A stretch of 64,000 nt of DNA from Oceanispirochaeta sp. M1 (GTDB taxonomy: Bacteria; Spirochaetota; Spirochaetia; DSM-2461): contig NZ_QQPQ01000011.1 in the NCBI RefSeq assembly GCF_003346715.1, forward strand, positions 100,326-164,325, given 5' to 3'. Each line of letters opens with the position of its first letter. Position 1 is the stretch's first letter. Below the pieces are notes generated by a model. That model had not been told where the DNA came from. It saw only the letters and a program-made list of their open reading frames with translations, and searched no databases. This document shows, piece after piece, positions 18,254-27,031 of the stretch. A program made the translations under genes and the position numbers.

Positions 18254-18566
18254 GCTTAGCAAATCGTGGGATGAACGCTGGGAGTCAATTTGTCACGGAT
18301 GCGGTAAATGCTGCTACGAAAAGCACTTTCTCCACAATGGTACCCTGATCATCGACTACGATAAACCATGTAAATTCCTCGATACCGAGTCAAAGCGCTG
18401 TAATGTGTATGTAAACAGATTCAATGCCTGTAAAAAGTGTCAGAAGATCACTCTCTGGACGGCGCTATTCTCGCCGGCTCTTCCACCGGACTGCGGTTAT
18501 GTGCAAAAAATAAGAGGGCCTTTTAAGCACCCCCTTAGATGGTTAAGATCCCATCTGAAAATATAA
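18219..18566 (+). CDS. YkgJ-type CxxCxxCC metal-binding protein
   Basis: Starting at the ATG at 18219 (a longer frame begins with TTG at 18198), the product of about 115 residues has CHGCGKCC near residue 25, then PCKFLD, RCNVY and CKKC. This is the cysteine pattern of the YkgJ/UPF0153 zinc- or iron-chelating family. The start lies inside the 3' end of the VWA gene (35-bp overlap). Function is unknown; it is the last gene of the plus-strand chain from 13619. Confidence 0.8.
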   Translation: MKWDSTHPLSTKLSKSWDERWESICHGCGKCCYEKHFLHNGTLIIDYDKPCKFLDTESKRCNVYVNRFNACKKCQKITLWTALFSPALPPDCGYVQKIRGPFKHPLRWLRSHLKI

Positions 18567-18588
18567 ATTAAGATTTGAAATTCTCGAC

Positions 18589-19320
18589 TTAGAAGTCCTC
18601 GATTGATTTCACAGTCTCCGCATTGATGGCAATAAGCCTCCAACCCTCTCTGTACTCTCTGAAATAGAACATATGTCGGTTTCCATAAAATCCTATCTCA
18701 TCGGCAAAAATCTGCTCACCCTCTTCACTGAGGTCAATACTGGCAACCCATGAGCTTCCCTCTGATTGTATATACAGACGATTCAGCTTGTAGATAAGAG
18801 CCGGGTTGATTTTGTCCAGTTCATACTTATCAAAAGCCCAGGAGACATTATCCATAACAACAGATTTCTTGACACCTTCATCATAACCGGGCAGATACAG
18901 TCTGGTTGAGAGTAGTGAATCAATATCAGCCTTATTTTCACTGAAGACAGCACGGAGCAGTTTTCCAAAGAAGTATCGGACTGCTTCAGTCTCTTTGCCA
19001 CTTGGTCTTGCCGGAGCCGAGGCCTGAACTTGTTCTACCTCAGCCGGAGTAGCAGGAGTAGCTGCACTCATATCCTCTGAGCCAATCCCCGGGAAAATCT
19101 GTTCGGCCATAGCTTTGTAGTCTGTCGCTTTATCCTTTTCACCCAGCTCTTCATATTGTTCGGACACTGCCATATAAGCACCGGCGATAACCAGTCTCTC
19201 ACTATCAGAATAGCTTTCATAAAAGCTTTCAGCAGCACTGAGGTTCATAACAAATAAGAACATCACAGTGAAAAGGCTTAGATGTCTGAAATTAAAAATA
19301 TGCTTGAAGGTATCTTTCAT
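18589..19320 (-). CDS. Exported hypothetical protein
   Basis: A 243-residue protein with an N-terminal signal segment (hydrophobic 14-28, ending LSAAESFYES), a helical stretch like a single TPR (YSDSERLVIAGAYMAVSEQY), an Ala/Pro-rich linker (about 82-105) and a C-terminal domain with alternating strands (about 110-243) that resembles a small alpha/beta sensor or NTF2-like fold. It is monocistronic and convergent with the preceding gene. Function unknown. Confidence 0.6.
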   Translation of the reverse strand: MKDTFKHIFNFRHLSLFTVMFLFVMNLSAAESFYESYSDSERLVIAGAYMAVSEQYEELGEKDKATDYKAMAEQIFPGIGSEDMSAATPATPAEVEQVQASAPARPSGKETEAVRYFFGKLLRAVFSENKADIDSLLSTRLYLPGYDEGVKKSVVMDNVSWAFDKYELDKINPALIYKLNRLYIQSEGSSWVASIDLSEEGEQIFADEIGFYGNRHMFYFREYREGWRLIAINAETVKSIEDF

Positions 19321-19531
19321 GTTGATTCTCCTGTAATACCAGAGTGAATAACATCACTCTGTTGATTGTTCTGTATAGGCCAAGGGCCAGTTCCTACCTG
19401 GGTAAATAACATCTTTAGTATAGTACTGGATATCTTAAAAGTAAATCATGTCTCAGCTTTAATCAAAAAAGCTCAGTGTCTTATATATAAAAAACATTGA
19501 TAGGAGTCGAAAAAATCAGTACATTAAGAAC

Positions 19532-19837
19532 ATGGCAGAACATTTTGACAGTGATATTTTAGAACAGGTGGACGAAGGGCTCAAAGAGCCGGATATGTAC
19601 AGGGTCCTCCTGCTGAATGATGATTATACAACCCAGGATTTCGTAGTGGAGGTTCTGGTAAGCATTTTTCATAAGCAACCCGTGGATGCAACCCGAATTA
19701 TGATGGATGTACATAAAAAGGGGAGAGGTATAGTTGGACTGTACCCCTTTGATATAGCCTCTACCAAGGTTAAACAGGTTAAAGACCTGGCGAGCCTTAG
19801 GGAATTTCCCTTAAAATGCGTAATGGAGCAGGCCTGA
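19532..19837 (+). CDS. clpS: ATP-dependent Clp protease adaptor ClpS
   Basis: A 101-residue ClpS, the adaptor that hands N-degron proteins to ClpAP. YRVLLLNDDYTTQDFVVEVL (about 23-42) carries the Asn-Asp-Asp of the N-degron pocket, and VHKKGRGIVGLYPFDIA follows. ClpA starts two bases after the stop. Neighbouring aat creates such N-degrons, so the three genes form a complete recognition and marking unit. Confidence 0.95.
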   Translation: MAEHFDSDILEQVDEGLKEPDMYRVLLLNDDYTTQDFVVEVLVSIFHKQPVDATRIMMDVHKKGRGIVGLYPFDIASTKVKQVKDLASLREFPLKCVMEQA

Positions 19838-19839
19838 TT

Positions 19840-22164
19840 ATGGATATAAGCCAGGAACTGCAGATTATCGTCAATGCAGCTTATCATGAAGCCAGAAACC
19901 GGAAGCATGAATATTTTACACCCGAGCACCTTTTATTTACATCCCTGGATTTTGATATTCCCAGGGCTTATCTTGAATCCTCCGGAGCAGATCCTGATCT
20001 GATTTTAGAGGATCTGGAAGAGTATTTTAAAAAACATATGGAGACCGTCCCGGCCTCCGAACCCCTGCAGACCGAAGGTCTTCAGAATATAATTGAGAGA
20101 ACCATGCTGCAGATGAGCTCTGCCGGCAAGGATACCATCCGTGTGGGTGATATCCTGATAGCCATACTGGATGAACCCCAGAGCTTTGCCTCCTACTATA
20201 TGAAAAAAGCCGGAGTCAGCCGTCTGACATTGCTGGATCTTGTCTCTCATCCTCCTGAGAATCTGAAGGAGTATGATGATCCCGACGGGATGGACGAATC
20301 TGATGATTTAGATGAATCAGATATGGAAGACTACGGTGAAGCCGGTGAATCCACCTCTGAGTCCGAAGGTGGAGGTCATCGACAGGGTAGAAAGAAAAAA
20401 TCCGCCCTTGATCAGTACACCACAGATCTGACCCGTCTGGCTGAAGAGGGAAAACTTGAACCCCTCATCGGCAGAGATGACATACTGGAGAGAACCATAC
20501 AGATCCTTTCCCGCCGCCTGAAGAACAATCCCGTTCATGTAGGTGAGCCGGGAGTAGGAAAAACAGCAATAACCGAGGGCCTTGCCTTCAAAATAGTCAA
20601 TGATGATGTACCCTCCTTCCTTAAAGGATTCAGAATCTACTCACTTGATATGGGGAGCCTCCTTGCGGGAACCCGATTCAGAGGAGATTTTGAAGAGAGG
20701 ATGAAACGGGTACTTAAGGATCTAGAAAATAAGCCTAAATCCATGCTCTTTATTGATGAGATTCATACAATTATAGGCGCCGGAGCCGTTTCCGGCGGAA
20801 CCATGGATGCCGGTAATCTCCTGAAGCCCGCACTGGCCAAGGGGCAGCTCCGCTGTATCGGCAGCACAACCTATGAGGAGTACAAGAAGTACTTTGAAAA
20901 GGATCATGCTCTGGCCAGACGTTTTCAGAAGGTGGATATCCCCGAAACTACGGTGGATGAGACTCTGGAGATTCTCAAAGGTTTACAGAAGGTTTATGAA
21001 GAGCACCATGGCGTGCTGTTTACCGATGAATCACTGGAAGCTGCTGTCCGGCTCTCTGATCAGTATATAAACGAGAAACATCTCCCCGACAAAGCCATTG
21101 ACCTGATTGATGAAGCCGGAGCCTGGAAGGCCCTGCAGAAAGAGAAGGATGGGCTGGGTGATGATGTATTCCCCAAGATAACAGACAGGGATATTGAGAA
21201 GGTTGTCGCCTCCATTGCCCGGATACCGGAAAAGTCAGTCTCCGCCAATGAAACGGATAAACTGAAGACCCTGGATGAAGACCTTAAAAAGAACCTCTTT
21301 GGACAGAATGAAGCGGTAGAAGCCGTAACCATGGCGATCCGCCGGTCACGAGCTGGATTCCGTCAGGATAACAAACCTGTGGCATCCTTTCTCTTTGTAG
21401 GACCGACGGGTGTCGGTAAAACCGAGCTGGCCCGCCTCCTGGCATCCGAACTGGGTGTCTCCCTCCATAGAATTGATATGAGTGAGTACCAGGAGAAGCA
21501 TACAGTTTCACGGCTGATCGGTTCTCCTCCCGGATATGTGGGATACGAAGAGGGTGGACTCCTGACAGATACAATCCGGAAGAATCCCCATGCTGTACTC
21601 CTGCTGGATGAGATAGAAAAAGCCCATCAGGATGTGTACAACATCCTTCTGCAGATGATGGATTATGCCACTGTTACAGATAATATGGGGCGAAAGGCGG
21701 ACTTCCGTCATGCCGTGATTATAATGACTTCAAATGCCGGAGCCAGAGATATCGGAAAGAGTCAGATCGGATTCGGTGACAGGGTTCTCTCTGCCCAGGC
21801 TGTGAATGATGAAGTAAACAGAATCTTCACTCCTGAGTTCAGGAACCGTCTGGATAAAATAATCACCTTCGGCAACCTGCCGGATGAGGTTGTTGTCAAT
21901 ATTGTTAAAAAAGAGCTCAGTACCTTTGAAAAGCAGCTCAAAGCCAAGGGCGTCAGCCTTGAAGTCAGTGATGAATGCATCCACTTTCTGGCAAAAGAGG
22001 GTTACTCCTACGAGTACGGAGCCAGAAACATTGCCCGTCTTATAGATGAAAAGATTAAAACCTTCTTTATTGATCAGGTTCTCTTCGGAAGCCTGAGCAG
22101 CGGCGGAAAAGCCAAAGTGGAACTGAAGGATGGAGATGTACACATCGAGGTTTCCGATTCGTGA
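19840..22164 (+). CDS. clpA: ClpA, ATPase subunit of the Clp protease
   Basis: The start is set at the ATG at 19840 (MDISQELQIIVNAAYHEA) with GGAG upstream; a longer frame from 19816 would lie inside clpS. The 774-residue product has the Clp N-domain (about 1-140), an unusually acidic Asp/Glu/Ser linker (about 146-180) followed by basic GRKKKS, AAA module 1 with Walker A GEPGVGKT near 234, and module 2 with GPTGVGKT near 521. It unfolds substrates for ClpP, which is not in the window. It overlaps aat by 4 bp (GTGA). Confidence 0.95.
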   Translation: MDISQELQIIVNAAYHEARNRKHEYFTPEHLLFTSLDFDIPRAYLESSGADPDLILEDLEEYFKKHMETVPASEPLQTEGLQNIIERTMLQMSSAGKDTIRVGDILIAILDEPQSFASYYMKKAGVSRLTLLDLVSHPPENLKEYDDPDGMDESDDLDESDMEDYGEAGESTSESEGGGHRQGRKKKSALDQYTTDLTRLAEEGKLEPLIGRDDILERTIQILSRRLKNNPVHVGEPGVGKTAITEGLAFKIVNDDVPSFLKGFRIYSLDMGSLLAGTRFRGDFEERMKRVLKDLENKPKSMLFIDEIHTIIGAGAVSGGTMDAGNLLKPALAKGQLRCIGSTTYEEYKKYFEKDHALARRFQKVDIPETTVDETLEILKGLQKVYEEHHGVLFTDESLEAAVRLSDQYINEKHLPDKAIDLIDEAGAWKALQKEKDGLGDDVFPKITDRDIEKVVASIARIPEKSVSANETDKLKTLDEDLKKNLFGQNEAVEAVTMAIRRSRAGFRQDNKPVASFLFVGPTGVGKTELARLLASELGVSLHRIDMSEYQEKHTVSRLIGSPPGYVGYEEGGLLTDTIRKNPHAVLLLDEIEKAHQDVYNILLQMMDYATVTDNMGRKADFRHAVIIMTSNAGARDIGKSQIGFGDRVLSAQAVNDEVNRIFTPEFRNRLDKIITFGNLPDEVVVNIVKKELSTFEKQLKAKGVSLEVSDECIHFLAKEGYSYEYGARNIARLIDEKIKTFFIDQVLFGSLSSGGKAKVELKDGDVHIEVSDS

Positions 22165-22922
22165 GTGAAGAGGAGTTTCCCTGGCTGGAATACGATGATT
22201 ACTTTCATTTCCCTCCTCCTGAGAGCTGGGATGATGAGGTTGTCGGTGCCGGGGGAAATCTATCTCCCGGTCTTCTTATTTCTGCCTATGCACAGGGAAT
22301 CTTCCCCTGGTTCAATGAAGGGGAAGAAATTCTCTGGTGGAGCCTGGACCCCCGTTTTATCCTTTATCCTGAAAATCTTCGTGTCAGCAAATCAATGAAA
22401 AAGATACTTAAAAGCGGCCGTTTTACTGTGACTGTGGATCGCTGTTTCCGTGATGTCATGGAAAGCTGCGGAAAGGCTCCCCGGAGGGAACAGGACGGAA
22501 GCTGGATCTCCAATGATATGATTGACGCATATCTCAGACTCCATGATCTGGGTTTTGCCCATTCTGTTGAGGTCTGGGAGAATGATGAATTGGCAGGAGG
22601 ACTCTATGGAGTCTCCCTGGGAAGAGCCTTTTTCGGCGAATCCATGTTTGCAGCTGTCCCCAACAGCTCAAAAACAGCCCTTATCGCTCTGACATCCTTT
22701 CTTCAGGATAAAAAATTCGCATTTATCGACTGCCAGCAGCACACCGATCACCTGGGAAGCCTGGGTGCCGCGGATGTACCACGCAGCCGCTTTATCACAG
22801 AGCTGAAAGATGTACTGCTGACCCCGACGGTCAGAGGCAGTTGGTCAGTTCTCTTTCCTGATTTTCCCGAATCTGAATTATGGAACAGCCTGACTCCCCC
22901 GGTGCTGGAGGTAGGCTCCTGA
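22161..22922 (+). CDS. aat: Leucyl/phenylalanyl-tRNA--protein transferase Aat
   Basis: A 253-residue enzyme that adds Leu or Phe from tRNA to proteins with N-terminal Arg or Lys, producing N-degrons. Typical stretches are GGNLSPGLLISAYAQGIFPW (about 31-50), WWSLDPRF and FGESMFA. It starts with GTG overlapping the clpA stop. With clpS and clpA immediately upstream it forms a dedicated N-degron operon. Its stop is in turn overlapped by the next gene. Confidence 0.95.
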   Translation: MSEEEFPWLEYDDYFHFPPPESWDDEVVGAGGNLSPGLLISAYAQGIFPWFNEGEEILWWSLDPRFILYPENLRVSKSMKKILKSGRFTVTVDRCFRDVMESCGKAPRREQDGSWISNDMIDAYLRLHDLGFAHSVEVWENDELAGGLYGVSLGRAFFGESMFAAVPNSSKTALIALTSFLQDKKFAFIDCQQHTDHLGSLGAADVPRSRFITELKDVLLTPTVRGSWSVLFPDFPESELWNSLTPPVLEVGS

Positions 22923-23980
22923 AACGTATTATTCTGCGGCTTTTGATAATGCTGTTGCCTGTGCTCTCACTCAGTGCCCAGCTTACACCTTCATCGGAGC
23001 TGGATTTTCTTGATCAGGAGCACCGCAAGGAGAGCCTGAGAGATATGGCCCTTGAAGAGCTTGCCGAAGGGGAATACAACATGGCTCTGGATCATCTGAA
23101 TGCAGCTATTGCACTATCTCCCGAGGACAGTGAATTGCAGGATTTAAAGGAATCCATAGAGGATCTTTTAATTCTGGATGAGGAGCATGGAGAGATTGGA
23201 GAGATAAATGCCGAAGACCCGGATTTTTCCGACTTTAAAAAGCCCGATGAGGAAGAGATCATATCCCCTGATTTTGCCCAGGAGCTTCTTACCGATGCTC
23301 AGCGTTCAGATCCTTCTGTTAAAAGAAATGCCTTTTCTCTTGAAATAGGCAATGCCTACGGTAAGACCCAACCCCTCTATCTGACAGATACACGTGTTTT
23401 ACAGGATGTGGATGAACTCCCCTCAAACCCTTTTTACCGCATTACTGCCGATATGCAGGCTTTCATCATGAAGAATAAGAGAAATGTAGGGCTGGGAATA
23501 AGGTATAGAGATGTTCCTTATAATCAAAATGATGTGGATATGCTTGAAAGAATGTTTGATATGACCATTCACTTAAGAGGCTTCTTTGCAGAGACCATGG
23601 AGAGCCGTCTGATTCTTGGAGCCAGGGCGGGAGTCGGATTTATGGGAATCAAGGAAGATTCAGATGAGGATGAAGTGGCCGATGGTGATATAACGACCCC
23701 CATGATTTATGTAGGGGGGGTCTATTTCTCTGATGCCCTGTTCCGTTATCTTTTTAAAGACAGCGAGTTCTTCAAACGCCTTGTGATAGAGATGGTTTTT
23801 GACTTTATCTTTGTTGCATCATTGGATGATGTCAGTCTCTCGGAGTATTCAATCAGCGCCGGGTATCAGTTTACGGATCATTTTTCTGCTTCACTATTCA
23901 GTGAAGCCTTCAATACAAGTACCAGCCTGCAGAATACCAGTTCCTGGGAGATCGGCGGGCGGTTAAAGCTCTCCTACTGA
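22919..23980 (+). CDS. Exported TPR/beta-barrel-like outer membrane protein, probable CTG start
   Basis: The only in-frame ATG before the signal peptide (22880) has no ribosome site. GGAGGT at 22909-22914 precedes a CTG at 22919 whose CTGA overlaps the aat stop. Starting there gives KRIILRLLIMLLPVLSLSAQ, a clean signal peptide. A TPR-like pair follows (about 45-100), an acidic stretch, then a C-terminal half with alternating strands and a terminal WEIGGRLKLSY typical of outer-membrane barrels. A 353-residue product; function unknown. Its coupling to aat is by position only. Confidence 0.65.
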   Translation: MKRIILRLLIMLLPVLSLSAQLTPSSELDFLDQEHRKESLRDMALEELAEGEYNMALDHLNAAIALSPEDSELQDLKESIEDLLILDEEHGEIGEINAEDPDFSDFKKPDEEEIISPDFAQELLTDAQRSDPSVKRNAFSLEIGNAYGKTQPLYLTDTRVLQDVDELPSNPFYRITADMQAFIMKNKRNVGLGIRYRDVPYNQNDVDMLERMFDMTIHLRGFFAETMESRLILGARAGVGFMGIKEDSDEDEVADGDITTPMIYVGGVYFSDALFRYLFKDSEFFKRLVIEMVFDFIFVASLDDVSLSEYSISAGYQFTDHFSASLFSEAFNTSTSLQNTSSWEIGGRLKLSY

Positions 23981-24042
23981 GTATCTCTCATCGACTCCGG
24001 CAGTCCTATTTGTGAACTGAGCTCTGGAGCTGAACCCGGGAT

Positions 24043-25629
24043 TTATACTTCCTTTAAAAAGTGCCTGATCCTGCCGGGCTGGGCCCAGTTGCAGGTTCCT
24101 TTCATGTTCTGCCGCTTTAAAATCCTGTTTATAGAGGGCTGCTTCAGAGACTCCAGAACACGCAGAGCCTCTTTTTTTGTCTCAAAAGAACAGGATGCCT
24201 GGAGCGCCTGATTGGGAATCCAGGGTTTTTCATCCCCGGGACTCTTGGTGCAGCCGAAAAGCATCGGTTTAAATTCATCCCGGCCGTAGGCCTCCCATAC
24301 AATCTTCCAGGAAGAGAAACTGTAGGGGCCGACACCCAGAAGAATCCAGTAAAGCCCTTTCTTTATACTGCTGCCCAATAGAGAACCCTTCCGGCTTGTC
24401 AGGCTCTCCTTTTGAGATTCAAGGTATTCCAGGGCAGCGGGATAATCCTGCAGCTCCCCCGCATTTAATACTTTGCCCCTTTTTTTATTGTAGGGCAGGA
24501 AGATAAACTTACAGGCCTTATCATCTCCCTTGAACTGTTCCCGATTTAAAAGGGGATACACCAGTTCCTCAGGGAGTAGAGTGATTATGCTCTTGTTTCG
24601 GACCCTGCAAAGCCCGTCACCAGTACTTTCACAGCTGTCAAATATAAAAAGGCTGTTTCTGCCTCCGGTGTTAATACCCTGTCTGGGTCTGGATTCAGCC
24701 TTAATGGGAATCAATTCGGGCTGCTGTTCATCGTCTGTGAGCATATAGGCTGAACCGGGCCTGCCCACGGGGCGGGCTGTCTCTTCCTTCCATCTGCCGG
24801 GTTCAATAAGACTGAAGTAGGGAATGGAGTTCTTCTGCACGGCAGATTTTTTCAATGTGATAAAACCGCATCGTGTATTAACCTCCGGGAAGACCTGTAC
24901 ATCTGCAAAGTCCCGGATCTCTTCAAAGCAGAATCTTTCAGTTTCCCCGGATTTCCTGTCTGCCTGTCCATCCTGCGGCTGCTCCCCGGGAAGTATACCC
25001 ATGCGGAAAATATTATGGGCACCCTCATTGAGCATCAGGGACAGGGGAATAAAAAAATATCCGCTCCCGCCGGGGGTAAGGTGATCCTGCACCGCTTTTT
25101 GAATCATCAGAGCCGCAAGGTCGATGCGGGCAGCGCCTAAAAGAAGACCTTTTCCCTTTTCTGTCAGGCCGTAACGGACAAAATATTCTTTGAGACCCTC
25201 TTTCTCTTCCTCTTTTACATCGGTGAAGTTCAGCCAGGGGGGATTTCCCAGAAGAATGTCATACATTTTCGGCTGAACCTTCAGGAAATCATGGCACTCA
25301 AGAGTCTCTGCCGGGGGTATCAGAGCATAATTCTCTTTGATACGGCTCCTAAACCCTTTAGTGAAATCAGCCTCACGTTCAAAGCCCTTGAGTCTGTTCA
25401 GCATGGAGTCGGTTACAGGAATACCATCTTCTACACTGCATCGGATCAGAGCCTCAAGAAGACTTCCGTCCCCCGCCGTGGGATCAAGCACAGAGGCACC
25501 TTCCGCCCATATCCTATGGATATTATTGCTGCGGATTATCTCTGAGGCTATCCAATAAGGTGTGAAAAAGGCGCCGCACTCTTTTTTTCTGCTGCGGCTG
25601 ATGGGGTTTATTCGCTCAGTCATCAGCAT
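24043..25629 (-). CDS. N6-adenine DNA methyltransferase, solitary
   Basis: A 528-residue class I methyltransferase. GAFFTPYWIA (19-28) and the AdoMet loop LDPTAGDGS (48-56) come before the catalytic NPPW (129-132), and a long C-terminal part probably holds the target-recognition region (NREQF, GINTGGRN), so the layout is the gamma type of M.TaqI. It overlaps the yihY 3' end by up to 14 bp; M at 25623 is an alternative start. No restriction endonuclease is adjacent, so it is either an orphan methylase with an epigenetic role or a remnant of a restriction-modification system. Confidence 0.82.
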   Translation of the reverse strand: MLMTERINPISRSRKKECGAFFTPYWIASEIIRSNNIHRIWAEGASVLDPTAGDGSLLEALIRCSVEDGIPVTDSMLNRLKGFEREADFTKGFRSRIKENYALIPPAETLECHDFLKVQPKMYDILLGNPPWLNFTDVKEEEKEGLKEYFVRYGLTEKGKGLLLGAARIDLAALMIQKAVQDHLTPGGSGYFFIPLSLMLNEGAHNIFRMGILPGEQPQDGQADRKSGETERFCFEEIRDFADVQVFPEVNTRCGFITLKKSAVQKNSIPYFSLIEPGRWKEETARPVGRPGSAYMLTDDEQQPELIPIKAESRPRQGINTGGRNSLFIFDSCESTGDGLCRVRNKSIITLLPEELVYPLLNREQFKGDDKACKFIFLPYNKKRGKVLNAGELQDYPAALEYLESQKESLTSRKGSLLGSSIKKGLYWILLGVGPYSFSSWKIVWEAYGRDEFKPMLFGCTKSPGDEKPWIPNQALQASCSFETKKEALRVLESLKQPSINRILKRQNMKGTCNWAQPGRIRHFLKEV

Positions 25630-26869
25630 TCATATGGTCATCAGTATTCATATAGTCATCAGTATTCATATAGTCATCCACAGTTCTGCCTTTCAGAGCC
25701 TCACTCAGCTCGGCATATAAGGATTTTAACAGCGGATCTTTCTTGGTATCCATATAGGGATTCTTCACGTCGGTAAGAACCTTCATAATCTCTGCCATAG
25801 ACTGCTCATTCAGTGGACCTGCCGGAATAAATCCCATATTTTTCTTACCCTCAACAACCTTCAGGAGTATTCTCTTCTCAAGGAAGGGCTTTAACAGATC
25901 TTCCACAATTTTTTCTGGGACATTCAGTGAGTCCGCCAGCTGGGTCTGCCCGGGAGCAGTTTCAGACTTTTTATAGGCCTGAATGATCAGGGAATATAGT
26001 CGCAGACTGTATATAAGATTATCTGCGGGAGTCTTTTTAATCATACGGTATTCATCGTAAAAACTACGGTGCTGATGAACATAGGTGAGCTCCGACATCA
26101 GGAGAATTATTATCCAGATAATCAGCATCCATATCAGTAATAGAGGAAAGATAAAAAACGAACCGTAGATAAGGGACATTCTCACCGTATTTGTCGCCCA
26201 TATGGCAAATACAGATTTGGACAGCTCCCAGAGAACAGAACCCGTGAATGCCCCAATCAATGCACTGCTGAACTGGACTTTCCGTCTGGGAATAAGGGTC
26301 AGAAGAATCAGCTGACCCACAAAAATAAAGAGAAAAGGGGCAATCCTGCTTTCAAAAATAGAGAGGGCTCCGGTGAAGCCCAGAGTCCCCAGGATCTGAT
26401 CCAGCATGTCCCCTGTGAGAGAGAGGCTGGAACCGAGAAACAGAGCTGCGAAAACGACCACAGCCAGATGGGTGGTAAACCATTTGAAGCCCTTACGCTC
26501 CATGCTCACCCTGAAAATATGGTTCAGATTCATCTCTATGTTGTTTAGAAGCATTGTGACCGCAACCAGAAAGATGGGTAGACCGTAAATACCCAGGCGG
26601 GTACCGTTTTCTGCAAGTTCCAGAATGGCATCCATCACCTGCTCCTGCATAGCCGGAAGCATGGTGCGTGCCAGAAAGGACTGAACCTCCTGTTTCGCCA
26701 TAAGAGGACCGCCGAAACCGATAAGTACAGCCAGAAGTGGAACCGCCGACATCAATGTCGAATAGGCCAGGCCAGCTGCCCTGGGAAAGCAGGAATCATC
26801 AAAGAAGCGTCTGACTATGAGTTCTGTGAAATGATAGAAGCTTAGTAGCTTTTGTTTAAATGTTTTCAT
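25616..26869 (-). CDS. YihY/UPF0761 family membrane protein
   Basis: A 417-residue inner-membrane protein. AAGLAYSTLMSAVPLLAVLIG (in parts, about 30-50) and six membrane segments up to about residue 265 match the YihY/virulence factor BrkB family, once mislabelled RNase BN. The C-terminal cytosolic domain resembles a winged-helix or DUF-type tail (QLADSLNVPEKIVEDLLKPF). The end of the protein is a run of DDYMNT repeats coded by short tandem DNA repeats, and the methyltransferase start lies within it. Confidence 0.85.
   Translation of the reverse strand: MKTFKQKLLSFYHFTELIVRRFFDDSCFPRAAGLAYSTLMSAVPLLAVLIGFGGPLMAKQEVQSFLARTMLPAMQEQVMDAILELAENGTRLGIYGLPIFLVAVTMLLNNIEMNLNHIFRVSMERKGFKWFTTHLAVVVFAALFLGSSLSLTGDMLDQILGTLGFTGALSIFESRIAPFLFIFVGQLILLTLIPRRKVQFSSALIGAFTGSVLWELSKSVFAIWATNTVRMSLIYGSFFIFPLLLIWMLIIWIIILLMSELTYVHQHRSFYDEYRMIKKTPADNLIYSLRLYSLIIQAYKKSETAPGQTQLADSLNVPEKIVEDLLKPFLEKRILLKVVEGKKNMGFIPAGPLNEQSMAEIMKVLTDVKNPYMDTKKDPLLKSLYAELSEALKGRTVDDYMNTDDYMNTDDHMNADD
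25617..25680. repeat. 18-bp tandem repeats at the yihY 3' end
   Basis: Three to four units of CATCAGTATTCATATAGT (plus strand) encode MNTDDY repeats on the minus strand. The first units differ by a few bases. Copy number here should be prone to slippage. Confidence 0.85.
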
Positions 26870-26923
26870 ATGAGATGGTTTCCGTCTATGAGTATAGGAT
26901 AGTGCATCATTGTACTCAAGACG

Positions 26924-26960
26924 AAAAAAAAACCGTGCCCCTGATCAGGGAAACACGGTA
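26924..26960 (-). terminator. Rho-independent terminator of the aldo/keto reductase gene
   Basis: On the minus strand CCGTG-tt-TCCCTGATCAGGG-gCACGG is followed by nine T residues (26924-26932), 72 bases past the reductase stop. Confidence 0.85.
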
Positions 26961-27031
26961 TTAAGGTACATTCTTAAATTGAAGTAGATCTATGAAAAAA
27001 TTTTATCAGTCTTTTAGACTCATATTCAAAA

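Noticed and set aside
24043..25629. Restriction-modification or BREX/DISARM system
   Set aside because: No endonuclease or system partner lies next to the methyltransferase, and the SNF2 gene is 22 kb away with unrelated neighbours.
25616..26869. RNase BN
   Set aside because: The YihY family was formerly given this name; the protein is polytopic and has no nuclease motif.
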